From NCBI RefSeq assembly GCF_009904055.1, contig NZ_WYDP01000019.1, forward strand, positions 1 to 64,000: a stretch of DNA of 64,000 nucleotides, read 5' to 3'. This stretch comes from Rubellimicrobium sp. CFH 75288 (lineage in GTDB: Bacteria > Pseudomonadota > Alphaproteobacteria > Rhodobacterales > Rhodobacteraceae). The position numbers and the translations under genes were made by a program. A model generated the notes under the pieces. That model did no database searches, was not told the DNA's origin, and saw only the letters and a list, made by a program, of their open reading frames with translations. This document shows, one piece after another, positions 19,644 to 27,714 of this stretch (positions are counted from its first letter, which is position 1; the number at the start of each line of letters is the position of its first letter).

Positions 19644-20189
19644 CTACTTGGCCGGGGCGATCATCATCACCATCTGGCGGCCTTCGAGGCGGGGCATCGA
19701 TTCGATCTTGCCCTGGTTCTTCACGTCCTCGGCCACGCGGTCAAGAAGGGCCTTGCCCAGTTCCTGGTGGGCCATCTCGCGGCCGCGAAAGCGCAAGGTC
19801 ACCTTGACCTTGTCGCCCTCCTCCAGGAACTTGAAGACCGAACGCATCTTCACGTCATAGTCGTGCGTGTCGGTGCCGGGGCGGAACTTGACCTCCTTGA
19901 TCTCGATGGTCTTCTGCTTGCGCCGCGCCTCGGCTTCCTTTTTCTGGGTCTCGTATTTCCACTTGCCGAAATCCATGATCTTGCAGACCGGCGGCTGGGC
20001 GGTGGGCGAGATCTCCACAAGGTCGAGGCCCGCCTCCTCGGCATGGGAGAGGGCCCGCTCGGGCGACATGATGCCCAGGTTCTCGCCCCTGGCCCCGATC
20101 ACGCGGATCTCGCCTCCGCGCAGGAGGCGTTCGTTCACGCGGGGGCCCGTCTCGCGCACGGGGGGGGCGTTGTGCGGTCTGCGTCCTAT
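19644..20189 (-). CDS. infC: translation initiation factor IF-3 with ATA start codon
   Basis: IF-3 binds the 30S subunit and rejects weak start codons. The two-domain protein is intact: GPRVNERLL, then [42 protein letters not shown] in the N-domain and a C-domain with [17 protein letters not shown] and [13 protein letters not shown]. The family start ([10 protein letters not shown]-like) corresponds to ATA-GGA-CGC-AGA-CCG, so the start is the ATA at 20189-20187. It has GAAGGA exactly 8 bases upstream (20203-20198), which decides it; no ATG gives the family N-terminus. This gives 181 residues. Non-AUG starts let IF-3 limit its own synthesis (established in E. coli with AUU). A perfect terminator follows. 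Confidence 0.93.
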   Translation of the reverse strand: MGRRPHNAPPVRETGPRVNERLLRGGEIRVIGARGENLGIMSPERALSHAEEAGLDLVEISPTAQPPVCKIMDFGKWKYETQKKEAEARRKQKTIEIKEVKFRPGTDTHDYDVKMRSVFKFLEEGDKVKVTLRFRGREMAHQELGKALLDRVAEDVKNQGKIESMPRLEGRQMVMMIAPAK

Positions 20190-20253
20190 GGCTGTGGTCC
20201 TTCGGTTGTGGAGGAAAATCCAGCCGAACAGATAGCCCCCCGCGCGAGGGCCT

Positions 20254-21006
20254 TCAAGTCCGCGTGCGCCCCTCGGGCGGGCGCGGGCCGGCCGGCAGGC
20301 GGCTGGCCCGCGCCTGGGCCACCGCATCGCTCTGGGCGTTCAGGATGAGCGATTCCATGGCGGTCCGGGCGCCGGCCGGATCGCGCGCCGCGATCGCCTC
20401 GAGCACGGCGGCGTGCTGGGGCAGCGAGTAGGGCAGCCCGCCCGGGCGACGGACCGAGAGCTTGACGGTGGCGCGCAGGGCGGTCTCGCTGACGCCGGCG
20501 AGCGCCGCCAGGAAGCGGTTGCCCGAGGCGCGGATGATCGCGCCGTGAAAGGCCACGTCCGCATCGAGCGCCGCCGCCTCGGACGGAGCGGCCTCCATGG
20601 CCGCATAGGCCGCCTGCATGGCCGCGATCTGGGCAGGCGAGGCCATCTGGGCGGCCGCAGCGGCGGCCTCGGCCTCGATCATGCGGCGCATGTCGAACAG
20701 CTCGGCCAGCGCCCCCTCGAGATCGCCCCCCCGGAACAGCCAGTCGAGCACCTCGGGGTCGAGCAGGCTCCAGTCCGCGGACGGGCGCACGATGGTGCCC
20801 ACGCGCGGGCGGGCGGAGACCATGCCCTTGGCGGCCAGGATCTTGATCGCCTCGCGCAGGGTGGTGCGGCTCACGCCCATGCGCGCGAGAAGGGCCGGCT
20901 CGGGCGGAAGCTGGTGGCCGGGCCGCAGCGTGCCGGCGAGGATTTCCTGCCCCAGTTCGCCCGCGATGCGGCCCGGCTGGCCATGGGTCCGCAACACCCG
21001 GTTCAT
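20254..21006 (-). CDS. GntR family regulator, FadR/FCD type
   Basis: This 250-residue repressor has an N-terminal winged helix (residues about 12-75: [46 protein letters not shown]) and a C-terminal all-helical FCD domain with the usual metal-site residues spread over [21 protein letters not shown] and [15 protein letters not shown] members sense sugar acids or similar carboxylates. It is the last gene of the minus-strand importer operon A; its ATG overlaps the stop of the second permease gene. The likely target is the divergent promoter region at 24157-24267. Confidence 0.88.
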   Translation of the reverse strand: MNRVLRTHGQPGRIAGELGQEILAGTLRPGHQLPPEPALLARMGVSRTTLREAIKILAAKGMVSARPRVGTIVRPSADWSLLDPEVLDWLFRGGDLEGALAELFDMRRMIEAEAAAAAAQMASPAQIAAMQAAYAAMEAAPSEAAALDADVAFHGAIIRASGNRFLAALAGVSETALRATVKLSVRRPGGLPYSLPQHAAVLEAIAARDPAGARTAMESLILNAQSDAVAQARASRLPAGPRPPEGRTRT

Positions 21007-21851
21007 TTCACCGCCCCCAGCGTGAGGCCGCGCACGAGATGGCGGCCGAACAGGACCAGGATCACGAGCACGGGCGCAAGCAGCAGCACCGCGCTGGCCG
21101 AGAGCGATCCCCAGTCGATCTGCTGGTAGCCGATGAAGGAGTAGAGGCCCAGCGGCACGGTGCGCACGGTGGAGCCGGCGAGCACCAGCGAGAACAGGAA
21201 CTCGTTCCAGGAGAACAGGAAGCACAGGATGGCCACGGCCGCGATGCCGGGCACTGCGACCGGCAGGGCGATGTCGCGGAAGGCCTGCCAGCGGGTGGCG
21301 CCGTCCACGAGCGCGGCCTCCTCGAGTTCGGGGGGCAGGTCCTCGAAGAAGCCCTTCATCAGCCAGACGGCGATCGAGAGGTTGAGCGCGACATGGGCGA
21401 GGATCAGCCCCGCGCGCGTGTCCACGAGGCCCGTCCGGACATAGAGGACGTAGAAGGGGATCAGCACGGCGACGGGCGGAGTCATGCGGGTGGTCAGGAT
21501 CCAGAAGCCGAAATCGGCCGCGCCGCGGAAGCGGTAGCGGCCGAGCGCATAGGCGCAGGGCACCCCGATCAGCAGCACGAGCGCGGTCGAGCCCAGAGCG
21601 ACGATCGAACTGTTGACGAAGTAGCCCCAGATTTCGGGCCGGTCGAGTACGGCGCGGTAATTGTCGAGGATGGGGCGGAACAGGAAGGAGGGGTTGCGCG
21701 AGGCGGCCTCGACCGGCGTCTTGAGCGACATGGTGGCGAGCCAGTAGACCGGAAACAGGCACCAGAGCGCGAAGAGCCCGAGCACGAGGCGCCGCAGGAG
21801 CGTGCCGAGGCGGCGGCGGGCGCGCCGGGAGAAGCGGGAGGGACGCCTCAC
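21003..21851 (-). CDS. sugar ABC transporter permease, MalG type (system A)
   Basis: This 282-residue inner-membrane subunit has six predicted spans. The EAA loop that contacts the ATPase is ELEEAALVDGATRWQAFRDIALPVAVPG, just after LMKGFFEDLPP. N-terminal basic residues (MRRPSRFSRRARRR) fit an inside orientation. It is coupled by 4-base overlaps to both neighbours. Together with the next permease, the binding protein and the divergent ATPase it forms a CUT1-family importer. The sugar is not evident. Confidence 0.92.
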   Translation of the reverse strand: MRRPSRFSRRARRRLGTLLRRLVLGLFALWCLFPVYWLATMSLKTPVEAASRNPSFLFRPILDNYRAVLDRPEIWGYFVNSSIVALGSTALVLLIGVPCAYALGRYRFRGAADFGFWILTTRMTPPVAVLIPFYVLYVRTGLVDTRAGLILAHVALNLSIAVWLMKGFFEDLPPELEEAALVDGATRWQAFRDIALPVAVPGIAAVAILCFLFSWNEFLFSLVLAGSTVRTVPLGLYSFIGYQQIDWGSLSASAVLLLAPVLVILVLFGRHLVRGLTLGAVK

Positions 21852-22759
21852 AGCGCGGCCCTCGGGCGGAAGAAGCCGGTTCGGCGCAGGAAGAGCTGGG
21901 CCGCGACGATGGTCACCACCAGCATGACGATGGCGAGCGCCGCGGCATAGCCGATCGAGAGGAACTCGATCCCCTGCTTGTAGGCGAGCAGGTTGAGGGT
22001 GCGCGTGGCGACGCCCGGCCCGCCGCCGGTCAGCACGAAGATGATGTCGAAGGTCTTGAAGGCGTCAATGGCGCGAAAGACGACCGCAACGGCGAGAAAG
22101 GGGGCGAGCATGGGCAGGGTGTGGTCGCGCAGCACCTGCCAGGGAGTGGCGCCGTCCACCTCGGCGGCCTCGAGCGGCTCGGGGTCGAGCGAGGCGAGGC
22201 CGCCCGCGGCGATGAGCAGCACGAAGGGCGTCCATTGCCAGCAATCGACGATCAGGAGCGAGACGAGCGCCATGCCGGGCGTGCCGAGCCAGTCCACCGG
22301 CGGCAGGCCGAGGTCGCGCAGGATCGCGTTGAACACCCCGATGGAGGGGTGGAACATCATGCGGAAGGTGAAGATCGCCGCCACGGGCGTGATCGCCATG
22401 GGCAAGAGGAAGGCGAGCCGCCAGGCCCAGGCCCCCCGCGTCTCGCGGTGGAGCAGCACGGCGAGGCCGACGCCCAGCACGAGCTGGATCGAGACGGCCA
22501 GCAGCGTGAACAGCGCCGTCACGCGCGCGGCGCGCCAGAAATCGGGCGAGGCGAGGTGGTCGGCATAGTTGGCGAGGCCCACGAAGCGCGTCTGTCCCGG
22601 CCGGGTCAGCGCGAGGTCCGTGAGGCTCATCGCGAAGGCCCAGAGAAAAGGAAACAGCGTCACCGCGAGCAGCAGCGCGGTGGCGGGCAGCAGCATGAGC
22701 AGCACGAAGCGGCGCCGCGCGGCGGCCTCGGGGCGGGGGCGGGAGCGGGCGGCGGCCAT
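21848..22759 (-). CDS. sugar ABC transporter permease, MalF type (system A)
   Basis: The 303-residue first permease of the pair has an Arg-rich N-terminus (MAAARSRPRPEAAARRR), six spans, and the EAA loop EPLEAAEVDGATPWQVLRDHTLPML, followed by AIDAFKTFDIIFVLTGGGPG, a classic CUT1 segment. The ATG at 22759 was chosen because it starts the recognisable N-terminus and lies directly after the hairpin at 22770-22792 that separates it from the binding-protein gene. Stop overlaps the start of the second permease gene. Confidence 0.92.
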   Translation of the reverse strand: MAAARSRPRPEAAARRRFVLLMLLPATALLLAVTLFPFLWAFAMSLTDLALTRPGQTRFVGLANYADHLASPDFWRAARVTALFTLLAVSIQLVLGVGLAVLLHRETRGAWAWRLAFLLPMAITPVAAIFTFRMMFHPSIGVFNAILRDLGLPPVDWLGTPGMALVSLLIVDCWQWTPFVLLIAAGGLASLDPEPLEAAEVDGATPWQVLRDHTLPMLAPFLAVAVVFRAIDAFKTFDIIFVLTGGGPGVATRTLNLLAYKQGIEFLSIGYAAALAIVMLVVTIVAAQLFLRRTGFFRPRAAL

Positions 22760-22769
22760 CGGGGGAACA

Positions 22770-22792
22770 GGCAGGGGCCGGAGGCCCCTGCC
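22770..22792 (-). terminator. attenuating hairpin between binding-protein and permease genes (system A)
   Basis: GGCAGGGGCC-GGA-GGCCCCTGCC is a perfect 10-bp stem with a 3-base loop in the 41-bp gap after the binding-protein stop. Such hairpins commonly protect the binding-protein mRNA and lower downstream expression. The same position is occupied by strong hairpins in systems B and C. Confidence 0.62.
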
Positions 22793-22800
22793 CCGTCGTC

Positions 22801-24156
22801 TCAGCCGCCGAGGATGGCCGAGACCTTGGCATCGGCCGCGCGGAGCGCCGTCTCGGCGTCGGCCGCGCCGGTGACGACCTCGTTGACGGCGATGCCCACG
22901 GCGTCGAGGATCTCGGGCCCGCGGGGATGGAACCAGGCGGCCTTGAACAGGTCGCCGTCGGCGGCCTGGAGGTTGGCGAGCGCGGCCTCGGCGGCCTGCT
23001 CTCCGAAGCGGTTGCGGAAGGCCCCGGACGACCAGGCGGAGCTGCGCGTGGTGGCAAGCCCGGCGGCCGCGGCCTCGAGCGAGGTCTCGGGCGAGGTGGC
23101 CCAGACGAGGAACAGGAAGGCCGCGGGCTTGTTGGCCGAGGCCGCGTTGATCCCCGCCATCCAGTGCCACATGTTGGGCTTGGCCGGCCGGTCCCCGGCC
23201 GCGGGCAGCGCGCCGAAGACGGCGTGATCGGCCACGAGGCTGCGCGACGGGTCCATGATGTCCGTGGCGAAGTTGGAACTGTCGCAGCCGATGGCGACGG
23301 CGCCCTGCTGGAAGTCGTTGAGGCATTCCATCCAGTGGTAGTTGCCGATGCCGAGGGGGCCGTGCTCGCGCAGGAGGCGGCCGTAGGTCTCCACGCCGGC
23401 GACGGTCTCGGGCAGCAGAAGGCCCGAGCCGCCCTCGAGCGTGACGATGCTGCCGCCGTGGGAGAAGATGAAGCCCGCGGCCGTCCAGGGGGCGGCGTCG
23501 CCCGTGGCCTTGGCGCGCATGGCGATGCCCGCGCGGTCGGGGCCGGCCATGGCGGCAGCGGCTTCTTCCAGTTCGGCCATGGTGGCGGGGGGGGCGAGGC
23601 CCGCCTCCTCGAGCGCCTCGCCGTTGTAGAACATGGTCTGCGCCTCGGCGGTGATGGCCATGCCGTAGCTCTGGCCGTCGCCCCAGCGCTCGAAGGAGCG
23701 GGCAGAGGAGAACACGTCCTCCTCGTCGTACCAGGCGGCATCGAACAGGGCCGGGTCGGCGCGGTGGGGGTCGAGCGGCTCGAGCCAGCCGGCCGAGATC
23801 GCCTGGCCCAGCGACCAGATCATGAACACGTCCGGGACCGCACTGCCCGCGCCGAGGCGGACGGGCATGGAGGCCACATATTCGGATTCGGACTGCTTCT
23901 CGACCGTGACCTCGATGCCGGTGAGCTCGGTGAAGCGCGGCACGAGGGGCTCGATCGCGTCCATCCACGGATGCTGGAGCCCGGCGAGGACGATGCGCGT
24001 CCCCGCGGCCTGGCGCCAGTCGATGCCCGAGTCCTGGGCGCGCAGCGGCAGGCCCGCGGCCGACAGGAGCCCCGCCCCCGCCAGCAGGCTGCCGGTCCGC
24101 AGGACGGAGCGGCGGGTCACCGGCCGGCGCAGGCCGCGCGGAACGATGATGGTCAT
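22801..24156 (-). CDS. Tat-exported sugar-binding protein of ABC system A
   Basis: This 451-residue extracytoplasmic protein is the substrate receptor of system A (family 1 binding protein). The signal region is twin-arginine like (TRRSVLRTGSLLAGAGLL), with cleavage expected after PLRAQ near residue 41. The mature part has FTELTGIEVTVEKQ and SAVPDVFMIW, typical of CUT1 receptors. First gene of the minus-strand operon, with a good promoter just upstream. A Tat signal implies folding before export, perhaps with a bound ligand; this is inference. Confidence 0.9.
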   Translation of the reverse strand: MTIIVPRGLRRPVTRRSVLRTGSLLAGAGLLSAAGLPLRAQDSGIDWRQAAGTRIVLAGLQHPWMDAIEPLVPRFTELTGIEVTVEKQSESEYVASMPVRLGAGSAVPDVFMIWSLGQAISAGWLEPLDPHRADPALFDAAWYDEEDVFSSARSFERWGDGQSYGMAITAEAQTMFYNGEALEEAGLAPPATMAELEEAAAAMAGPDRAGIAMRAKATGDAAPWTAAGFIFSHGGSIVTLEGGSGLLLPETVAGVETYGRLLREHGPLGIGNYHWMECLNDFQQGAVAIGCDSSNFATDIMDPSRSLVADHAVFGALPAAGDRPAKPNMWHWMAGINAASANKPAAFLFLVWATSPETSLEAAAAGLATTRSSAWSSGAFRNRFGEQAAEAALANLQAADGDLFKAAWFHPRGPEILDAVGIAVNEVVTGAADAETALRAADAKVSAILGG

Positions 24157-24225
24157 GAGCGATCCTCCCCAGCGGCCTTCGGCGTCCGGCCGGCGCGCGG
24201 CCGCATCGCGCCGGGATTGACATTC

Positions 24226-24254
24226 ATCATATCATCATGGAAATGGGTTGGCAA
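24226..24254 (-). promoter_or_regulatory. promoter of importer operon A
   Basis: On the minus strand TTGCCA (24254-24249) and TATGAT (24231-24226) are exactly 17 bp apart, each one mismatch from consensus. It sits in an A+T-rich island (24216-24246) with repeated ATCAT units, the only such patch near, which probably also holds the operator for the FadR-type regulator and the divergent ATPase promoter (TTGACA at 24217-24222). Confidence 0.6.
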
Positions 24255-24267
24255 TGCGGGGAGGAGC

Positions 24268-25320
24268 ATGGGCGGCATCGTCATCCGGGGCCTCTGCAAG
24301 GGCTGGGGCGGGGTCACGGCGCTGGCCGACCTGGATCTGGACGTGGCCGAGGGCGAGTTCCTGGTGCTGCTGGGCCCCTCGGGCTGCGGCAAGACCACGA
24401 CGATGCGGCTGATCGCGGGCCTGGAGACGCCGGATGCCGGCACGATCCGCATCGGCGCGGACGACGTGACCGACTGGCCCCCGCGCGATCGCGACGTGGC
24501 CATGGTGTTCCAGAGCTATGGCCTTTATCCGCACATGAGCGTGGCCGAGAACATCGGCTATCCCCTGCGCCTGCGGGGCATGCGGCGCGAGGAGCGCGCG
24601 CGCCTGGTCGCCGAGGCCGCCGAGCGCGTAGGCCTCGGGCCCTATCTGGACCGCAGGCCGCGGGCGCTGTCGGGGGGGCAGCGGCAGCGGGTGGCGCTGG
24701 CGCGCGCGATCGTGCGGCGGCCGCGCCTGTTCCTGATGGACGAGCCCTTGTCCAACCTGGATGCCAAGCTGCGCGTCTCGATGCGCGCCGAACTCAAGCG
24801 GCTGCACCACGACCTGGGCACCACGATCGTCTATGTCACCCACGACCAGAGCGAGGCGATGACGCTGGCCACGCGCGTGGCGGTGATGGAGGGCGGCCGC
24901 ATCCGGCAGCTCGACACCCCGCAGGCGATCTACGAGCGGCCCGCCGACCGCTTCGTGGCGGGCTTTGTCGGATCGCCGCCGATGAACTTCCTGCCGGTGC
25001 GCGGCGGGCCGGAGGGGGCGGAGGTGGCGGGGCAGCGGATCGAGGGAATCGCGGTGCCGGGCGCGGCCGTTCTGGGCATCCGGCCCGAGGATCTGGAGGT
25101 GGTCGCGCCCGAGGCTGCGGGCCTCTGCGCACAGGTCTTTGCCGTGGAGTTCACGGGCGCCGCGACGCTGGCCACCCTGCGGCTGGGGGGAGAGATGGTG
25201 CAGGCCACCTGCCGGCCCGGCGCCCCCGTGCCCGATTACGACGAGACGGTGGGGCTGCGCATCCGGCCGGGACGGGCGCATCTGTTCGACGCCGCCACGG
25301 GCCGGCGGATCGCGGCGTGA
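24268..25320 (+). CDS. sugar ABC transporter ATP-binding protein, MalK/UgpC type (system A)
   Basis: The 350-residue ATPase powers system A. It has intact motifs: Walker A GPSGCGKT, Q-loop VFQSYGLYPHM, signature LSGGQRQRVALARA, Walker B LFLMDEP with D-loop SNLDAKLR, and H-loop VYVTHDQSEAM. The C-terminal 110 residues form the TOBE regulatory domain seen in MalK and UgpC (GIRPEDLEV). ATG at 24268 follows GGGGAGGAGC. It is transcribed away from the binding-protein operon, and its stop overlaps the GTG start of the GMC oxidoreductase gene (GTGA), tying transport to the oxidoreductase. Confidence 0.94.
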   Translation: MGGIVIRGLCKGWGGVTALADLDLDVAEGEFLVLLGPSGCGKTTTMRLIAGLETPDAGTIRIGADDVTDWPPRDRDVAMVFQSYGLYPHMSVAENIGYPLRLRGMRREERARLVAEAAERVGLGPYLDRRPRALSGGQRQRVALARAIVRRPRLFLMDEPLSNLDAKLRVSMRAELKRLHHDLGTTIVYVTHDQSEAMTLATRVAVMEGGRIRQLDTPQAIYERPADRFVAGFVGSPPMNFLPVRGGPEGAEVAGQRIEGIAVPGAAVLGIRPEDLEVVAPEAAGLCAQVFAVEFTGAATLATLRLGGEMVQATCRPGAPVPDYDETVGLRIRPGRAHLFDAATGRRIAA

Positions 25321-26897
25321 GCACCTTCGACACGATCGTGGTCGGGGGCGGATCGGCGGGCTGCCTGATCGCCGCGCGCCTGGTGGCAGAGGGGGGCGAG
25401 CGCGTCCTGCTGCTGGAGGCGGGGGGGCCCTATCGCAACCCGCTGCTGCGGATCGCGGCGGGCTACATGAAGTTCCTCGCCTCGGACCGCTATCTGGCGA
25501 TGATCCGCACCGAGCCCGAGCCGGCGCTGGACGGCCGCGCCCCCATCGTGCCGCAGGCGCGCATCCTGGGCGGCGGATCGAGCGTCAACGCCATGGTCTA
25601 CATGCGCGGCCAGCCCGCCGATTACGACGCCTGGGCCGAGGCGACGGGCGCCGACTGGGGCTGGGAGGCGATGCTGCGCCATTTCGTGAGGCTGGAGGAC
25701 AACGACCGGCTGGGACCGCCCGCACATGGACGGGGCGGGCCGCTGCGCGTCTCGGACAGCCCTTACGTCCATCCGATGTCGCGGGACTTCGTGGCGGCCT
25801 GCGCGGCGCTGGGCGTTCCGGTGACGGAGGATTTCAACGGCGGGCGGCAGACGGGCGTGGGGCTGATGCAGGTGACGGCGCGCCACGGCTGGCGCTGCAG
25901 CGCCGCGGATGCCTTTCTGCGGCCCCTGCGGAGCGACGCACGCCTGACCGTGCGGCTGCGCAGTCCGGCCGAGCGGGTGCTGTTCGAGGGCGACCGGGCC
26001 GTGGGCGTCGTGGTGCGGGGCGAGGCGGTGCGGGCGCGGCGCGTCGTGCTGACGGCGGGCGCGTTCGAGACGCCCAAGCTCCTGATGCTGTCGGGGATCG
26101 GCCCCTCCGAGGAGCTGGCGCGCCACGGCATCGCCCTTGTGGCCGGGAGCGAGGGGGTGGGCGCGAACCTGCAGGACCACCTGGAGGCGCCGGTGGTCTT
26201 TCGCGCGCGCGGGCGCGACGGCTATTTCGGCGAGGATCGCGGCTGGCGGATGCTTCGCAACGGCCTGCGCTTCCTCTTGGGCGGGGGCGGGCCCGCGGCG
26301 ACGATCGGGGTGGAGGCCTGCGCCTTCTGGCCCGAGGCGGGCGGGGACGCGGCGCTGCAGATCTATTGCGTGCCCACAATCTATCTGGACCGCGACGTGA
26401 CCGGCGTGCCGCCCGCGCCGGGGCTGACGCTGAACGCCTGCCTGCTGCGGCCGCGCTCGCGCGGGAGGGTGGGGCTGCGCTCGGCGCGGGCCGCCGATCC
26501 GCCGCTCGTGGAGACGGGCTATCTGCGCGATCCCCGCGACCTGGCCGAGATCGAGCGGGGGCTGGCCTGGTGCCGGGCGATCGCCGCGACCGCACCCCTG
26601 GCGGCGCGGCTGGAGGGGGAGATCTGTCCGGGGGCGGAGGTGACGGGGGGCGAGGCGCTGCACGCCCATGTGCGGCGCACCGTCAAGACCAACTACCATC
26701 CCTGCGGCACCGTGCGGATGGGCCGCGCCGACGACCCGCTCGCCCCGCTGGGGCCTGACGGGGCGGTCAAGGGGGTGCGGGGGCTGTGGGTGGCGGATGC
26801 CTCGGCCATGCCGACGATCCCCTCGGGCAACACCAACGCGCCCACAATGGCGCTGGCCGACCGGCTGGCGGACGGACTTCTCGGCCGGGGGCCTTGA
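25317..26897 (+). CDS. GMC family FAD-dependent oxidoreductase
   Basis: This 526-residue flavoenzyme oxidises an alcohol to an aldehyde or ketone, passing electrons to a quinone, cytochrome or oxygen. The N-terminal Rossmann motif is VVGGGSAGCLIAARL, followed by the GMC signatures (ARILGGGSSVNAMVYMRG and later LTAGAFETPKLLMLSGIGP). The C-terminal catalytic His lies in NYHPCGTVRMG, and SGNTNAPTMALADRLAD closes the fold. The start is the GTG at 25317, overlapping the ATPase stop. It resembles choline or polyethylene-glycol dehydrogenases, but its place in a sugar operon suggests a polyol or sugar substrate. Confidence 0.9.
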   Translation: MSTFDTIVVGGGSAGCLIAARLVAEGGERVLLLEAGGPYRNPLLRIAAGYMKFLASDRYLAMIRTEPEPALDGRAPIVPQARILGGGSSVNAMVYMRGQPADYDAWAEATGADWGWEAMLRHFVRLEDNDRLGPPAHGRGGPLRVSDSPYVHPMSRDFVAACAALGVPVTEDFNGGRQTGVGLMQVTARHGWRCSAADAFLRPLRSDARLTVRLRSPAERVLFEGDRAVGVVVRGEAVRARRVVLTAGAFETPKLLMLSGIGPSEELARHGIALVAGSEGVGANLQDHLEAPVVFRARGRDGYFGEDRGWRMLRNGLRFLLGGGGPAATIGVEACAFWPEAGGDAALQIYCVPTIYLDRDVTGVPPAPGLTLNACLLRPRSRGRVGLRSARAADPPLVETGYLRDPRDLAEIERGLAWCRAIAATAPLAARLEGEICPGAEVTGGEALHAHVRRTVKTNYHPCGTVRMGRADDPLAPLGPDGAVKGVRGLWVADASAMPTIPSGNTNAPTMALADRLADGLLGRGP

Positions 26898-26952
26898 CGC
26901 GAGGGCGCGGGCGGGGTGCGGTCCGTGCGGCAGGACAGCGTCGGGGGACGGG

Positions 26953-27714
26953 ATGACGGTGTGGGTCGGGACGAGCTGGAAGATGAACAAGACGCGGGCG
27001 GAGGCACGGGCCTTCGCCGAGGCGCTGCGGGCCGCGGAGCCCGGGGGCGACGGGCGCATCCGCCGCTTCGTCATCCCGCCCTTCACCGCGCTGGCGGAGG
27101 TCTGCGCGGTGCTGGAGGGCAGCTCGGTCCTGGTGGGGGCGCAGAACGGGCATTGGGAGGATGCGGGCGCCTGGACGGGCGAGGTCTCGATGCCGCAGAT
27201 CCGCGATTGCGGGGCGGGGCTGGTCGAGATCGGCCATTCGGAGCGGCGGACCCATTTCGGCGAGACGGACGACACGGTGGCGCTGAAGGTCGCGGCGGCG
27301 CTGCGTCACGGCCTGCTGCCCCTGGTCTGCGTGGGCGAGAGCGCGGAGGACCGCGACGGGGGGCGCGCCGATGCCGTGCTCGCGCGGCAGGCCGAGGCGG
27401 CGCTGCGCCCCGCGGCCGAGGCGGGGGGCGAGATCCTTCTGGCCTACGAGCCCGTCTGGGCGATCGGGACGGGCGGGATTCCGGCCGAGCCCGCCTATGC
27501 CGAGGACCGGCAGGCGCGGCTGGCGGAGGTGGCGCGCGCGGTGCTGGGCCGGCCGGTCCCGGTCCTCTACGGGGGCAGCGTGACGGCGGAGAACTGCGCC
27601 GCGCTGATCGCCTGCCCGCATGTGGACGGGTTGTTCGTGGGCCGCGCGGCCTGGGCGGTCGAGGGCTATCTGGAGATCCTGCGCCGCGTCGCGGCCGCCC
27701 TGCCCCGCCCCTAG
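26953..27714 (+). CDS. triose-phosphate isomerase family protein, TpiA2/LerI-like
   Basis: This 253-residue TIM barrel keeps the catalytic residues of triose-phosphate isomerase: K10 (WKMN), H95 (IGHSERR) and E166 (AYEPVWAIGTG). The phosphate-binding YGGSV is also present. The N-terminus reads VWVGTSWKMNK instead of the normal GNWKMNG, so the conserved Asn two residues before Lys is Ser. I associate this version with L-erythrulose-1-phosphate isomerases of erythritol and tetritol pathways. It follows the GMC gene by 55 bp, which fits oxidation then isomerisation of a polyol-derived phosphate. A second ordinary TIM is also possible. Confidence 0.8.
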   Translation: MTVWVGTSWKMNKTRAEARAFAEALRAAEPGGDGRIRRFVIPPFTALAEVCAVLEGSSVLVGAQNGHWEDAGAWTGEVSMPQIRDCGAGLVEIGHSERRTHFGETDDTVALKVAAALRHGLLPLVCVGESAEDRDGGRADAVLARQAEAALRPAAEAGGEILLAYEPVWAIGTGGIPAEPAYAEDRQARLAEVARAVLGRPVPVLYGGSVTAENCAALIACPHVDGLFVGRAAWAVEGYLEILRRVAAALPRP

